Positions 34,350 through 41,829 of a stretch of DNA of 64,000 bases are shown in pieces; the stretch's first letter is position 1, and each line of letters opens with the position of its first letter. Source of the DNA: Flavobacterium fluvii (lineage in GTDB: Bacteria; Bacteroidota; Bacteroidia; Flavobacteriales; Flavobacteriaceae); contig NZ_FQWB01000001.1 in assembly GCF_900129545.1 (NCBI RefSeq), forward strand, positions 434,001-498,000, read 5' to 3'. The notes below the pieces were generated by a model, which did no database searches, was not told the origin of the DNA, and saw nothing but the letters and a program-made list of their open reading frames with translations. The translations under genes and the position numbers were made by a program.

Positions 34350-35489
34350 ATGATCAATAAACGCCTTTTAATCAAAAACCTTTTGGCTCACAATGACGAG
34401 AGCAGTTTTTATGACAAAAAACGCCAGTTAAATTTGCACACTCGCGAGGGAAAAGCCAAGTTCTTGAAACACATTTGTGCACTGTCCAATTCCAATCCTG
34501 CCAATAATTCCTATATTGTCGTGGGGGTTGAAGATCATGACAACGAAATTGTGGGTGACGACTTTTTTGACGACAGTCGCATCCAAAATTTGGTGAATGC
34601 CTATCTCGAAAATCCACCAAAAATTCAATACGAAAACGTGCCTTTTCCGAATTTGCCCAAAGACAAAGTCATAGGACTCGTAACCATAAAAGCCAAGAGC
34701 AAGACCTCGCATTTCAAAAAAGGAATCCACACGATTCCTGCCAACAGCGTTTTTATTCGACGCGGCAGCAATACCGTTCCCGTGGAAGAAGAAGTCGAAA
34801 AAAATTATCAAAACACGGAAACCGTCATCGGCATTGAAAACAGTTCCCGAAACAGCATTGAATACACACTCGACGGCGTAATTGATTTCATGAATTTTCG
34901 CCACAAGGATATGGCTCCCAAATACAAGGTTTTCAAGGAATTATTTGTTATTTGCTGGGCTGGAGTTCCCAAAAAATCACGAGAAACAACCTTCCTTTCA
35001 AGAGTTGACATCGAACTCATCAACGAGCAAATCAAGCTGTTTTATTCTGCCCAGGACGTGGTGACCATTACTTTTGACGAGGATTCTTTCACCATTATGG
35101 AATATGTGCCTTTGGGTTTGAACGACAAAACGAGTTATTATCCATTGGAGAAACAAACCCTGCATTTTCACGACAATGGCTATTATAAAATTGACCGGGA
35201 ATTCCTGTTCCAACCACCGGAATTCAACAAAAAAATGTTGTTCCATATTTATAATTCCAATATTTCCCTGCTCAACAAACTCCAAAAAGGGATTGCTCTA
35301 AGCGAGCGTGAACACAAGGATTTGGAAAATTTACCCTCCACTTTCATGATTTGTCACCTCAACGGATTTGATGATGCCAAGCAAAAATTGATTGATGCCA
35401 AATTGCTTTTGAAACCTTTCACTTCTGTATATTTGTCTTTCAAGGAAGCCTTGCGAATTTTGAGAAAGATGAAATATGATGTGCAGTAA
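34350..35489 (+). CDS. AlbA_2 (Schlafen-type) ATP-binding domain protein
   Basis: 379 residues, cytoplasmic. N-terminal AlbA_2-like domain about 10-150: ESSFYDKKRQLNLHTREGKAKFLKHICALSNSN and the glycine-containing SYIVVGVEDHDNEIVGDD, plus SVFIRRGSNTVPV. The remaining 230 residues have no domain I can name. AlbA_2 proteins include regulators and some defence proteins, but many chromosomal Bacteroidota copies are unassigned. A DUF4382 gene is divergent; a phosphatase gene follows after a palindromic repeat. Confidence 0.8.
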   Translation: MINKRLLIKNLLAHNDESSFYDKKRQLNLHTREGKAKFLKHICALSNSNPANNSYIVVGVEDHDNEIVGDDFFDDSRIQNLVNAYLENPPKIQYENVPFPNLPKDKVIGLVTIKAKSKTSHFKKGIHTIPANSVFIRRGSNTVPVEEEVEKNYQNTETVIGIENSSRNSIEYTLDGVIDFMNFRHKDMAPKYKVFKELFVICWAGVPKKSRETTFLSRVDIELINEQIKLFYSAQDVVTITFDEDSFTIMEYVPLGLNDKTSYYPLEKQTLHFHDNGYYKIDREFLFQPPEFNKKMLFHIYNSNISLLNKLQKGIALSEREHKDLENLPSTFMICHLNGFDDAKQKLIDAKLLLKPFTSVYLSFKEALRILRKMKYDVQ

Positions 35490-35501
35490 AATAAAAGTTC
35501 A

Positions 35502-35559
35502 ACCGCAAATTTGCGAATTTAACACTTTGAATTAACTAAATAATTTGCGAATTTGCGGT
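35502..35559. repeat. Inverted repeat between AlbA_2 and phosphatase genes
   Basis: ACCGCAAATTTGCGAATT (35502) and AATTTGCGAATTTGCGGT (35542) pair at 16 of 18 positions, 22-nt loop. It may act as a weak terminator or be another dispersed palindrome. Confidence 0.6.
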
Positions 35560-35576
35560 AAACAAACTAAGATAGT

Positions 35577-36302
35577 ATGAGAACACTAGTTATAGGAGAC
35601 ATTCACGGCGGTTTGCGTGCATTGCACCAAATTATGGAAAGAGCCAACGTTACCCCAAAAGACACCTTGATTTTCCTGGGAGATTATGTGGATGGCTGGA
35701 GCCAATCGCCCCAAGTCATCGACTATTTAATCGAACTGAAAACCACGCACAATTGCATTTGCATCTTGGGCAATCATGACGAATTAGTTTTGGAATGGTT
35801 GGAAAAAAGCAAGGAAAACTTAACTTGGTACAATCATGGAGGCGAATCAACGGTTTTGGCCTATTCGAAAGTGGATAGAAAAACCATCAAAAGACACATC
35901 GAATTCCTGAAAACTTTAAAAAACTATCATCTCGACGAACAAAATAGATTGTTTATTCACGCCGGGTTTACAAACATGAACGGCGTTGATTTTGAATATT
36001 TTCCAAAACTGTTTTATTGGGATCGATCCTTGTGGGAAACCGCACTGGCATTAGACAAAACCATAAAAACAGATCACGTTTTTTATCCAAAACGTTTCAC
36101 CTTGTACAAGGAAATTTATATTGGGCACACGCCTGTTTCCAGGATAAACAAAACCGTTCCGGTGCAAATGGCCAATGTTTGGAACGTGGACACCGGAGCC
36201 GCCTTCAAGGGGCCATTGACCATGATGGATGTGGACACCAAAGAGTTTTGGCAAAGCGAGCCCTTGCCAAGATTATACCCAAATGAAAAAGGAAGAAATT
36301 AA
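35577..36302 (+). CDS. PPP-type metallophosphoesterase
   Basis: 241 residues. Metal-site motifs in order: GDIHGG (7-12), GDYVDGW, GNHDE, and later LFIHAGFTNM and YIGHTPV, the arrangement of PPP-family protein phosphatases and ApaH/PrpE. Substrate could be phosphoprotein or dinucleoside polyphosphate; sequence does not decide. Follows the AlbA_2 gene on the same strand after 87 bp; a separate promoter serves the next gene. Confidence 0.9.
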   Translation: MRTLVIGDIHGGLRALHQIMERANVTPKDTLIFLGDYVDGWSQSPQVIDYLIELKTTHNCICILGNHDELVLEWLEKSKENLTWYNHGGESTVLAYSKVDRKTIKRHIEFLKTLKNYHLDEQNRLFIHAGFTNMNGVDFEYFPKLFYWDRSLWETALALDKTIKTDHVFYPKRFTLYKEIYIGHTPVSRINKTVPVQMANVWNVDTGAAFKGPLTMMDVDTKEFWQSEPLPRLYPNEKGRN

Positions 36303-36306
36303 ATAC

Positions 36307-36314
36307 TATATTTG
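36307..36314 (+). promoter_or_regulatory. Promoter -7 element of the DUF6646 gene
   Basis: TATATTTG, perfect TAnnTTTG match, 17 nt before the ATG at 36332. Confidence 0.6.
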
Positions 36315-36331
36315 CAAAAAAATTAAATAAA

Positions 36332-36817
36332 ATGAAGAGAATTTTTACAATTGTATTATTAGGCGCATTTTGTATGGTAAATGCACAAGCTTTTAAAGGA
36401 AAAGGAGACACTAAATTAAACATCGGGATGACCGTTCAAAATGGTGGAACAGGAGTTTTGGCGTCTACCGACTTTGGTTTGGGGGAAAATTTCTCCATTG
36501 GAATCCTTGGCTCTTATTTGTTGGGAGGAAGCCACATTGAAAATGTTTCTAGTGATTATCGCTTTGATGCCAAAGCAAGATTCAATGCCAATTTGGGAAG
36601 CGTGTTAAACATTTCTCCAAAATTTGACGTGTATCCTGGGTTGAATTTGGGGTTGAAAAACTTTGGAGGTCATCTTGGCGCTCGTTATTTCTTCACTGAA
36701 GGATTTGGCGTTTTTTCTGAAGTTTCTGCTCCTTTTGCCAAATACGACAAAGATGCCATTTCAAAATACAACAATGGAACTTCGTTTAATGTTGGGGTTT
36801 CTTTCAATTTGAACTAG
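36332..36817 (+). CDS. DUF6646-like small outer-membrane protein
   Basis: 161 residues: signal peptide (MKRIFTIVLLGAFCMVNAQ), then amphipathic strands ending in an aromatic pattern (GTSFNVGVSFNLN) that fits an eight-stranded outer-membrane barrel. I recognise it as DUF6646-like. Function unknown. Own promoter and terminator. Confidence 0.8.
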   Translation: MKRIFTIVLLGAFCMVNAQAFKGKGDTKLNIGMTVQNGGTGVLASTDFGLGENFSIGILGSYLLGGSHIENVSSDYRFDAKARFNANLGSVLNISPKFDVYPGLNLGLKNFGGHLGARYFFTEGFGVFSEVSAPFAKYDKDAISKYNNGTSFNVGVSFNLN

Positions 36818-36833
36818 TCCATTTCAAACAAAC

Positions 36834-36867
36834 AAAAAGCGGCAAGATGAAAATTAAGCCGCTTTTT
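36834..36867 (+). terminator. Terminator after DUF6646 gene
   Basis: AAAAAGCGGC pairs with GCCGCTTTTT across a 14-nt loop. Confidence 0.85.
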
Positions 36868-36934
36868 TTGTGGAAATATTTTTTACAAACCTAAGTTCAA
36901 TTAATGCATAGTGGATATTAGTTGGCTGTGAATG

Positions 36935-37032
36935 GGACGCAGATAACACGGATTAAACTGATTATCGCTGTTTTTCAATGAACACTCCATAATCTAAAGT
37001 TACACGGCTTAATCCGTGTCATCCGTGTGGCA
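36935..37032. repeat. CACGGATTAA-type dispersed palindrome
   Basis: ACACGGATTAA (36946-36956) and TTAATCCGTGT (37009-37019) are perfect inverted arms within longer imperfect ones (GACGCAGAT... and ...CCGTGTGGC). No gene inside. Confidence 0.6.
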
Positions 37033-37053
37033 ATTTAGCATTAATCGAGGAGG

Positions 37054-38607
37054 TTACAAATCAAATTTTATTCCTTGTGCCAAGGGCAAACTCGTGGTAT
37101 AATTAATAGTGTTGGTTTGACGACGCATATAGATTTTCCAGGCATCGGAACCGGATTCTCGCCCGCCGCCCGTTTCTTTTTCACCTCCAAAAGCACCTCC
37201 AATTTCGGCTCCTGAAGTTCCAATGTTGACATTGGCAATACCACAATCAGAACCCGTAACCGACAAGAACAATTCGGCTTCGCGCAAATTATTGGTCATA
37301 ATCGCAGATGAAAGTCCTTGAACCACGCCGTTTTGTATCTCGATGGCATTTTCTACCGAACCCGAATATTTCAACAAGTATAAAACTGGTGCAAAGGTTT
37401 CGTGCTGTACAATTTCGAAAGAATTCTCCGCTTCGACAATCGCCGGTTTTACATAACAACCACTTTCGTAACCTTCGCCAGAAAGTACTCCCCCTTTCAC
37501 GACAATATTTCCTCCTTCTGCAACTACTTTTTCCAACGCTTTTGCATACATTTCAACAGCTTGTGTATCAATCAATGGGCCAACGTGATTTTTTTCGTCC
37601 AATGGATTTCCGATTTTTAATTGGCCGTAAGCCGAAACCAAAGCATCTTTTACTTTGTCATAAATACTTTCGTGAATAATCAAACGACGTGTCGAAGTAC
37701 AACGTTGTCCTGCCGTACCCACAGCGCCAAAAACGGCTCCAATTATGGTCATTTTGATATCGGCATCCGGCGTCACGATTATCGAATTGTTTCCTCCCAA
37801 TTCCAACAATGATTTTCCCAAACGCGCGGCAACAGCTTGCGCCACTATTTTCCCCATTCGAGTGGAACCTGTTGCGGAAATCAATGGAATTCGTTTGTCG
37901 TTTGCCATTAATTGCCCCACTTTATAATCCCCATTGATTAGACAGGAAATACCTTCCGGGAGATTGTTTTCCCTGATTACTTCGGCAATGATGTTTTGAC
38001 AGGCAATGCCGCAAAGTGGCGTTTTTTCGGAAGGTTTCCAAACACAAACATCGCCGCATATCCAGGCCAAAGCCGTGTTCCAAGACCAAACCGCCACGGG
38101 AAAATTAAAGGCCGAAATGATGCCGACAATTCCCAAAGGATGGTATTGTTCATACATTCGGTGTCCTGGACGTTCCGAATGCATGGTGAGTCCGTGCAAT
38201 TGGCGGGAAAGTCCCACGGCAAAATCGCAGATGTCTATCATTTCCTGGACTTCGCCATACCCTTCCTGCAATGATTTTCCCATTTCATAGGAAACGAGTT
38301 TACCCAAAGCTTCTTTATTTTTGCGTAATTTGTCTCCAAACTGCCGCACGATTTCGCCTCGTTGTGGTGCCGGAATTAATCTGAATATTTTGAAAGCTTC
38401 GGAAGCAGTTTGCATTACTTTTTCGTAATCGGCTTCTGAAGTTGTTTTTACTGATGCAATTAATTGTCCGTCAACCGGCGAATAACTTTCCAAAATTTCT
38501 CCGTTTGAAAAACTGTTAATTCCTGTTGAAGTTCCTTCGTTTATAGTTTTTATGCCAAGCTGGGCCAGAGCTTCTTTCATTCCGAATTGTTCTGCTATTG
38601 TTGTCAT
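37054..38607 (-). CDS. Aldehyde dehydrogenase, ALDH7 type
   Basis: 517 residues, the size of ALDH7/AmaB enzymes, which oxidise alpha-aminoadipate semialdehyde (piperideine-6-carboxylate) in lysine breakdown. Seen: SAFNFPVAVWSWNTALAWICGD near the oxyanion Asn, cofactor region ATGSTRMGKIVA, general-base LLELGGNNSIIV, and nucleophile Cys in VGTAGQRCTSTRR, which is the ALDH7-type GQRCTS. C-terminal GGAFGGEKETGGGRESGSDAWK is also typical. Single gene; neighbours give no lysine-pathway partner, so the substrate is inferred from family only. Confidence 0.92.
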   Translation of the reverse strand: MTTIAEQFGMKEALAQLGIKTINEGTSTGINSFSNGEILESYSPVDGQLIASVKTTSEADYEKVMQTASEAFKIFRLIPAPQRGEIVRQFGDKLRKNKEALGKLVSYEMGKSLQEGYGEVQEMIDICDFAVGLSRQLHGLTMHSERPGHRMYEQYHPLGIVGIISAFNFPVAVWSWNTALAWICGDVCVWKPSEKTPLCGIACQNIIAEVIRENNLPEGISCLINGDYKVGQLMANDKRIPLISATGSTRMGKIVAQAVAARLGKSLLELGGNNSIIVTPDADIKMTIIGAVFGAVGTAGQRCTSTRRLIIHESIYDKVKDALVSAYGQLKIGNPLDEKNHVGPLIDTQAVEMYAKALEKVVAEGGNIVVKGGVLSGEGYESGCYVKPAIVEAENSFEIVQHETFAPVLYLLKYSGSVENAIEIQNGVVQGLSSAIMTNNLREAELFLSVTGSDCGIANVNIGTSGAEIGGAFGGEKETGGGRESGSDAWKIYMRRQTNTINYTTSLPLAQGIKFDL

Positions 38608-38707
38608 TGTAACTTTTTTTAGTACTAGTTATGGATTGATAAAGATATTACTTAAACACGAAACAGGATACAAATGGGTGAAATTTTAAATGACCTTGGA
38701 AAGGTCA

Positions 38708-38786
38708 AATGTTTATAGAAAAAGATGACGAGTCATGGTATTCGACCCCTACAAAGTCGCAGAAATTTCGACAATACATTCATTTC
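38708..38786. repeat. 14-bp inverted repeat
   Basis: AATGTTTATAGAAA (38708-38721) and TTTCTATAAACATT (38773-38786) are perfectly complementary over a 51-nt loop. It borders the larger palindrome at 38804-39011; no gene is seen anywhere between 38608 and 39027. Confidence 0.6.
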
Positions 38787-38803
38787 TATAAACATTAAAA
38801 TCC

Positions 38804-39011
38804 TTTAGTCTAATGTCATTAAATTAAGACTTAGCCGTCACTTCGAGTGGTTTTTAATAGTAATGCGACAGCTTTACTATTAAAAAATGTATCGAGAAGC
38901 ATGTTAATAGTAGCGTTCTCGATACATTTTATTAAAAAAAGCTATCGCATTTTTTAATAAAACACTCGAACAGACGAAGACGATTCCTTAACTTAAAGAC
39001 ATTGGATTAAA
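38804..39011. repeat. 208-bp nested imperfect palindrome
   Basis: Outer arms: TTTAGTCTAATGTC from 38804 against ATTGGATTAAA ending 39011. Inner arms: 38843-38898 and 38916-38969, beginning TCGAGTG and ending ATCGAGAA, highly similar in inverted orientation. Each inner arm contains a smaller palindrome (TTTTTAATAGTAA with TTTACTATTAAAAA in the left one). The whole could extrude as a branched cruciform. It fills the gap between ALDH and corA; no coding potential. TTCGAG/CGAGAA ends recall dispersed repeats of flavobacteria. Confidence 0.75.
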
Positions 39012-39027
39012 TTCAACGGCAATTGAA

Positions 39028-39954
39028 TCAGAACATATTCTTTTTCTTGAACAAAAACACTCCAAATATTGAGACTACTAAAGAAATTAATAGCACTATC
39101 CAAAATCCAAAATGATTGTCTTGCAAGTTGTTGGGCACGTTCATACCGTATAAACTGGCGATCAATGTGGGAATCATCAAAATGATGGAAATGGAAGTCA
39201 GCCTTTTCATGATGACGTTCAAATTGTTTGAAATTACCGAGGCATAAGCGTCCATCATTCCCGTCAAAATGTTGCTGTAGATGTTCGTGGTTTCTTCTGC
39301 CTGGCGCAATTCGATTTCCACATCTTCCAGCAATTCCGGGTCAAAAGTGTCTTTGTAATTTTTTAGATTCTTGATTCTGCGAAACAAAACATCATTGCCT
39401 TTTAAAGAAGTGATGAAAAACACCATACATTTTTCTATTTGAAGCAAGGCTTGCAGTTCTTCGTTTTTGATTGATTTTTCCAGGTTGTCTTCGGCCAGTT
39501 TGATTCGCTGGTTGATTTGTTTTAGGTGTTTCAGGAACCAAACGCTGGAGGACAAAAGCAATTTCAGGACTAAATCGAAATGGTCGTTTACGGTGATTTT
39601 TTTGCGTCTTGTATAAGCCACAAAGTCGGGAAGAATGTCGGTTTGGTGAAAACACAGCGAGACAAAGGTGTCGTCTTTGAACATCAAGCCCAATGGTGCC
39701 GTGTTGAAAGGCAGTTTGGCATCATTGCTCCTGAAAGGGATTCGGATGATAATCAGCGTCCAACCGTTTTCAATTTCGATACGTGGACGTTCGTCAATAT
39801 CTTCGATGTCATTATAGAAATCTTCGGGAATTTGTAATTCTTTGAAAAGGAATTTGGTTTCTTCTTTTGTGGGACAAACTACGTTAATCCAGTCGTTTTC
39901 CTCAATTTTTTCGGTTTGAACAAACCCTTTGTTGTTTTTGTAATAAGTAATCAT
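39028..39954 (-). CDS. corA: CorA-family magnesium/cobalt transporter
   Basis: Pentameric channel for divalent cations. 308 residues, normal for the family. Long cytoplasmic part about 1-240 rich in acidic residues (DFYNDIEDIDERPR), the stalk helix, then two C-terminal helices with the selectivity signature GMN in IPTLIASLYGMNVPNN and a basic end KKKNMF. A hairpin-forming inverted repeat ends at its start codon. Confidence 0.94.
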   Translation of the reverse strand: MITYYKNNKGFVQTEKIEENDWINVVCPTKEETKFLFKELQIPEDFYNDIEDIDERPRIEIENGWTLIIIRIPFRSNDAKLPFNTAPLGLMFKDDTFVSLCFHQTDILPDFVAYTRRKKITVNDHFDLVLKLLLSSSVWFLKHLKQINQRIKLAEDNLEKSIKNEELQALLQIEKCMVFFITSLKGNDVLFRRIKNLKNYKDTFDPELLEDVEIELRQAEETTNIYSNILTGMMDAYASVISNNLNVIMKRLTSISIILMIPTLIASLYGMNVPNNLQDNHFGFWIVLLISLVVSIFGVFLFKKKNMF

Positions 39955-39993
39955 AATGTAAAGCGTTTTTTTAGAGAATAACGTTTACATTAT
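39954..39993 (-). promoter_or_regulatory. Leader hairpin abutting the corA start codon
   Basis: In the corA sense, AATGTAAACGTT pairs with AACGCTTTACATT (one bulged C) around a 14-nt loop, and the ATG follows at once. It would hide the ribosome-binding region. The rest of the gap to 40208 holds only a 30-codon hydrophobic frame at 39992-40087 (plus strand), not convincing as a gene. Confidence 0.5.
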
Positions 39994-40208
39994 GCAACGA
40001 CTATTCCTGATTTTCTTTATTTTCCTTCGAATAATAATCGTCCATGGTGGATTTTTAATTTTTTGGCAAAAGTATGGTTTTAAATAGTAAAGAAATCTTA
40101 ATTCTTTCTTAATTAAAAATTCAAAAGCACCATTTGTGATTATTTCGCATTTATAGGCGTTCCGAATTCTTTTAAATTACGGAGTTCCTTGTTTGAGAAA
40201 TCAAGGTA

Positions 40209-40574
40209 TCAGGATTTTTTTATGGTAATGCTTATGGGATTGTATATTTGCGGGATTTGTTTCGGGTCGTTTTTATAGGTGGTGATTTTCCCTTTTATAT
40301 AAATTTCTTTATCCTTTAAATCTTCGATTTTTATGTTCAGTTTTTCGAGATAAAAGTTCGAAATCACGACGGTAAAAACACTTTCTGGATACGGTTTGTC
40401 TATGTTGATGTAATTGGTGTTTTTGCCTTCGGAGGCCAGTTTGAAGGAAACCACTTTTCCAAGAACACAGACTTCTTTGTCCATATATTCCTTGACCTTG
40501 GCAGTGGTGATGGTGTCTTGTGCCAAACAATTTAAAGAAAACGCCAGAACAAATACCAGTATTAAATTTTTCAT
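40209..40574 (-). CDS. Secreted OB-fold-like hypothetical protein
   Basis: 121 residues with a signal peptide (MKNLILVFVLAFSLNCLAQ). The mature part (KEVCVLGKVVSFKLASEGKNTNYINIDKPYPE ... DKEIYIKGKITTYKNDPKQIPQI) has the strand order of a single OB-fold like those of secreted nucleic-acid-binding proteins. It follows the secreted EEP enzyme by 19 bp on the same strand, so they are probably one operon. Fold assignment is by eye. Confidence 0.72.
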   Translation of the reverse strand: MKNLILVFVLAFSLNCLAQDTITTAKVKEYMDKEVCVLGKVVSFKLASEGKNTNYINIDKPYPESVFTVVISNFYLEKLNIKIEDLKDKEIYIKGKITTYKNDPKQIPQIYNPISITIKKS

Positions 40575-40593
40575 TTTTTGTTGGAATTAGAAA

Positions 40594-41697
40594 TTATTTG
40601 ACCTCCTTGATTAAATAAATATAAACCGGAAAGTGGTCGCTGTAGCCTATTTCATTTTCGGAATGGCGCAAGGGATAACCGGCATAACGTCCAAATTTTT
40701 CTATCAGGAACGGCTTGTTGTAAATTCCGGCTTTCCAATATTGAAAAGTGGAAAAGTCGCTCTTGATCAAGGTTTCAGAAACCAGGATTTGGTCGAAAAT
40801 ATCTCCGGAATCCCTGTAAAACAAGGTTGCGTTTCCATCTTTGGCCATTTGTTCGAAAGGATTGTAAATACCAAATGGTTTGACTTCCGATTTTTTCAGT
40901 TTGGCTCCCAAGCCTTCTTTTACGCTTTTGTTGTAGGTTCCATCATTCAAATCGCCCATCAAAATAATTTTGGCATTTGGATTTACTTTATAAACAGAAT
41001 CCATCACTTTTCGGGCCAATCTTCCTGCCGCTTCCCGAAACGGACTGCTTTTTTTCTCACCACCAGAACGGGACGGCCAGTGATTGACCATTATATTCAC
41101 TTCTTCCCCGTCCAGAAATCCTGTTACCAATAGAATATCCCTTGTATAAACTCTGTTGTCCTTGCTAACTTCGATTTTGTCTTTGTCGGATTTGTCTTCT
41201 TCGGTTTCTTTTTCTTTTTCGTCATTGTTTCCTCTATAAATTATCAAGGGAATGTTGATGAAACTGGTCGGTTTAAAATATTTTTTTTGGTACAACAATC
41301 CCACATCAATGCCTCTTTTGTCGGGAGAATCAAAATGCACGATTCCATAATCGCTTTTAACAATATTGGGCTGTTTTACCAAGTCTTCGAGAACGCCACG
41401 GTTTTCGATTTCGGAGCATCCAATAAAAGTTGGCCCTTCTTTTTGTTGGTCGTTTGTCCCTATTTGCATCAAGACTCTGGAAAGGTTTTCCAGTTTTTGC
41501 TTGTATTTTTCAGAAGTCCAACGCTGCAATCCTTTTGGCAACCATTCTTCGTCAAAATTTGGATTGTTGATGGTGTCAAACAAGTTTTCGAAATTATAGA
41601 AGGCAACCGTATGCACGATGTATTTTTTCTGTTGTGCATTGACCGTAATTAATGAAGAAAAAACAAAGAAAACGACAATTAGACATTTTATTCTCAT
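40594..41697 (-). CDS. Secreted endonuclease/exonuclease/phosphatase-family protein
   Basis: 367 residues: signal peptide (MRIKCLIVVFFVFSSLITVNAQ), then an EEP (DNase I-like) domain. Metal and catalytic motifs: FYNFENLFDT, IGCSEIENRGV with the metal-binding Glu, VNHWPSRSGGE, LMGDLNDG with Asp-Asn, and the final IGYSDHFPVYI with Asp-His. All are present, so it should be an active phosphoesterase; nuclease versus other substrate is open. Exported, cotranscribed with an OB-fold protein, and divergent from a TonB receptor and DUF5689 pair. Confidence 0.9.
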   Translation of the reverse strand: MRIKCLIVVFFVFSSLITVNAQQKKYIVHTVAFYNFENLFDTINNPNFDEEWLPKGLQRWTSEKYKQKLENLSRVLMQIGTNDQQKEGPTFIGCSEIENRGVLEDLVKQPNIVKSDYGIVHFDSPDKRGIDVGLLYQKKYFKPTSFINIPLIIYRGNNDEKEKETEEDKSDKDKIEVSKDNRVYTRDILLVTGFLDGEEVNIMVNHWPSRSGGEKKSSPFREAAGRLARKVMDSVYKVNPNAKIILMGDLNDGTYNKSVKEGLGAKLKKSEVKPFGIYNPFEQMAKDGNATLFYRDSGDIFDQILVSETLIKSDFSTFQYWKAGIYNKPFLIEKFGRYAGYPLRHSENEIGYSDHFPVYIYLIKEVK

Positions 41698-41741
41698 AGT
41701 TACATGTTATTTAAGTGTAAAGTTTAACAAAAACTTCAGAA

Positions 41742-41749
41742 CAAATGTA
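41742..41749 (-). promoter_or_regulatory. EEP gene promoter -7 element
   Basis: TACATTTG on the minus strand, TAnnTTTG match, 44 nt before the EEP start. Confidence 0.5.
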
Positions 41750-41769
41750 GATAATAATAATTATAAATG

Positions 41770-41777
41770 TAAATTTG
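41770..41777 (+). promoter_or_regulatory. TonB receptor promoter -7 element
   Basis: TAAATTTG, TAnnTTTG match, 52 nt before the receptor ATG; 20 bp from the divergent EEP element, so both transcripts start in one 30-bp zone and could be co-regulated. Confidence 0.5.
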
Positions 41778-41829
41778 TCTTAGTCAAGAAATCATTATTT
41801 TTTGGCAAAATCTAAATCCCTTCTTATTT

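Noticed and set aside
39954..39993. M-box magnesium riboswitch before corA
   Set aside because: Only one simple hairpin fits in the short leader; M-boxes are far larger with several helices.
39992..40087. Thirty-codon hydrophobic ORF in the gap before corA
   Set aside because: Begins within the corA leader hairpin, antisense to it, without promoter or recognisable sequence.
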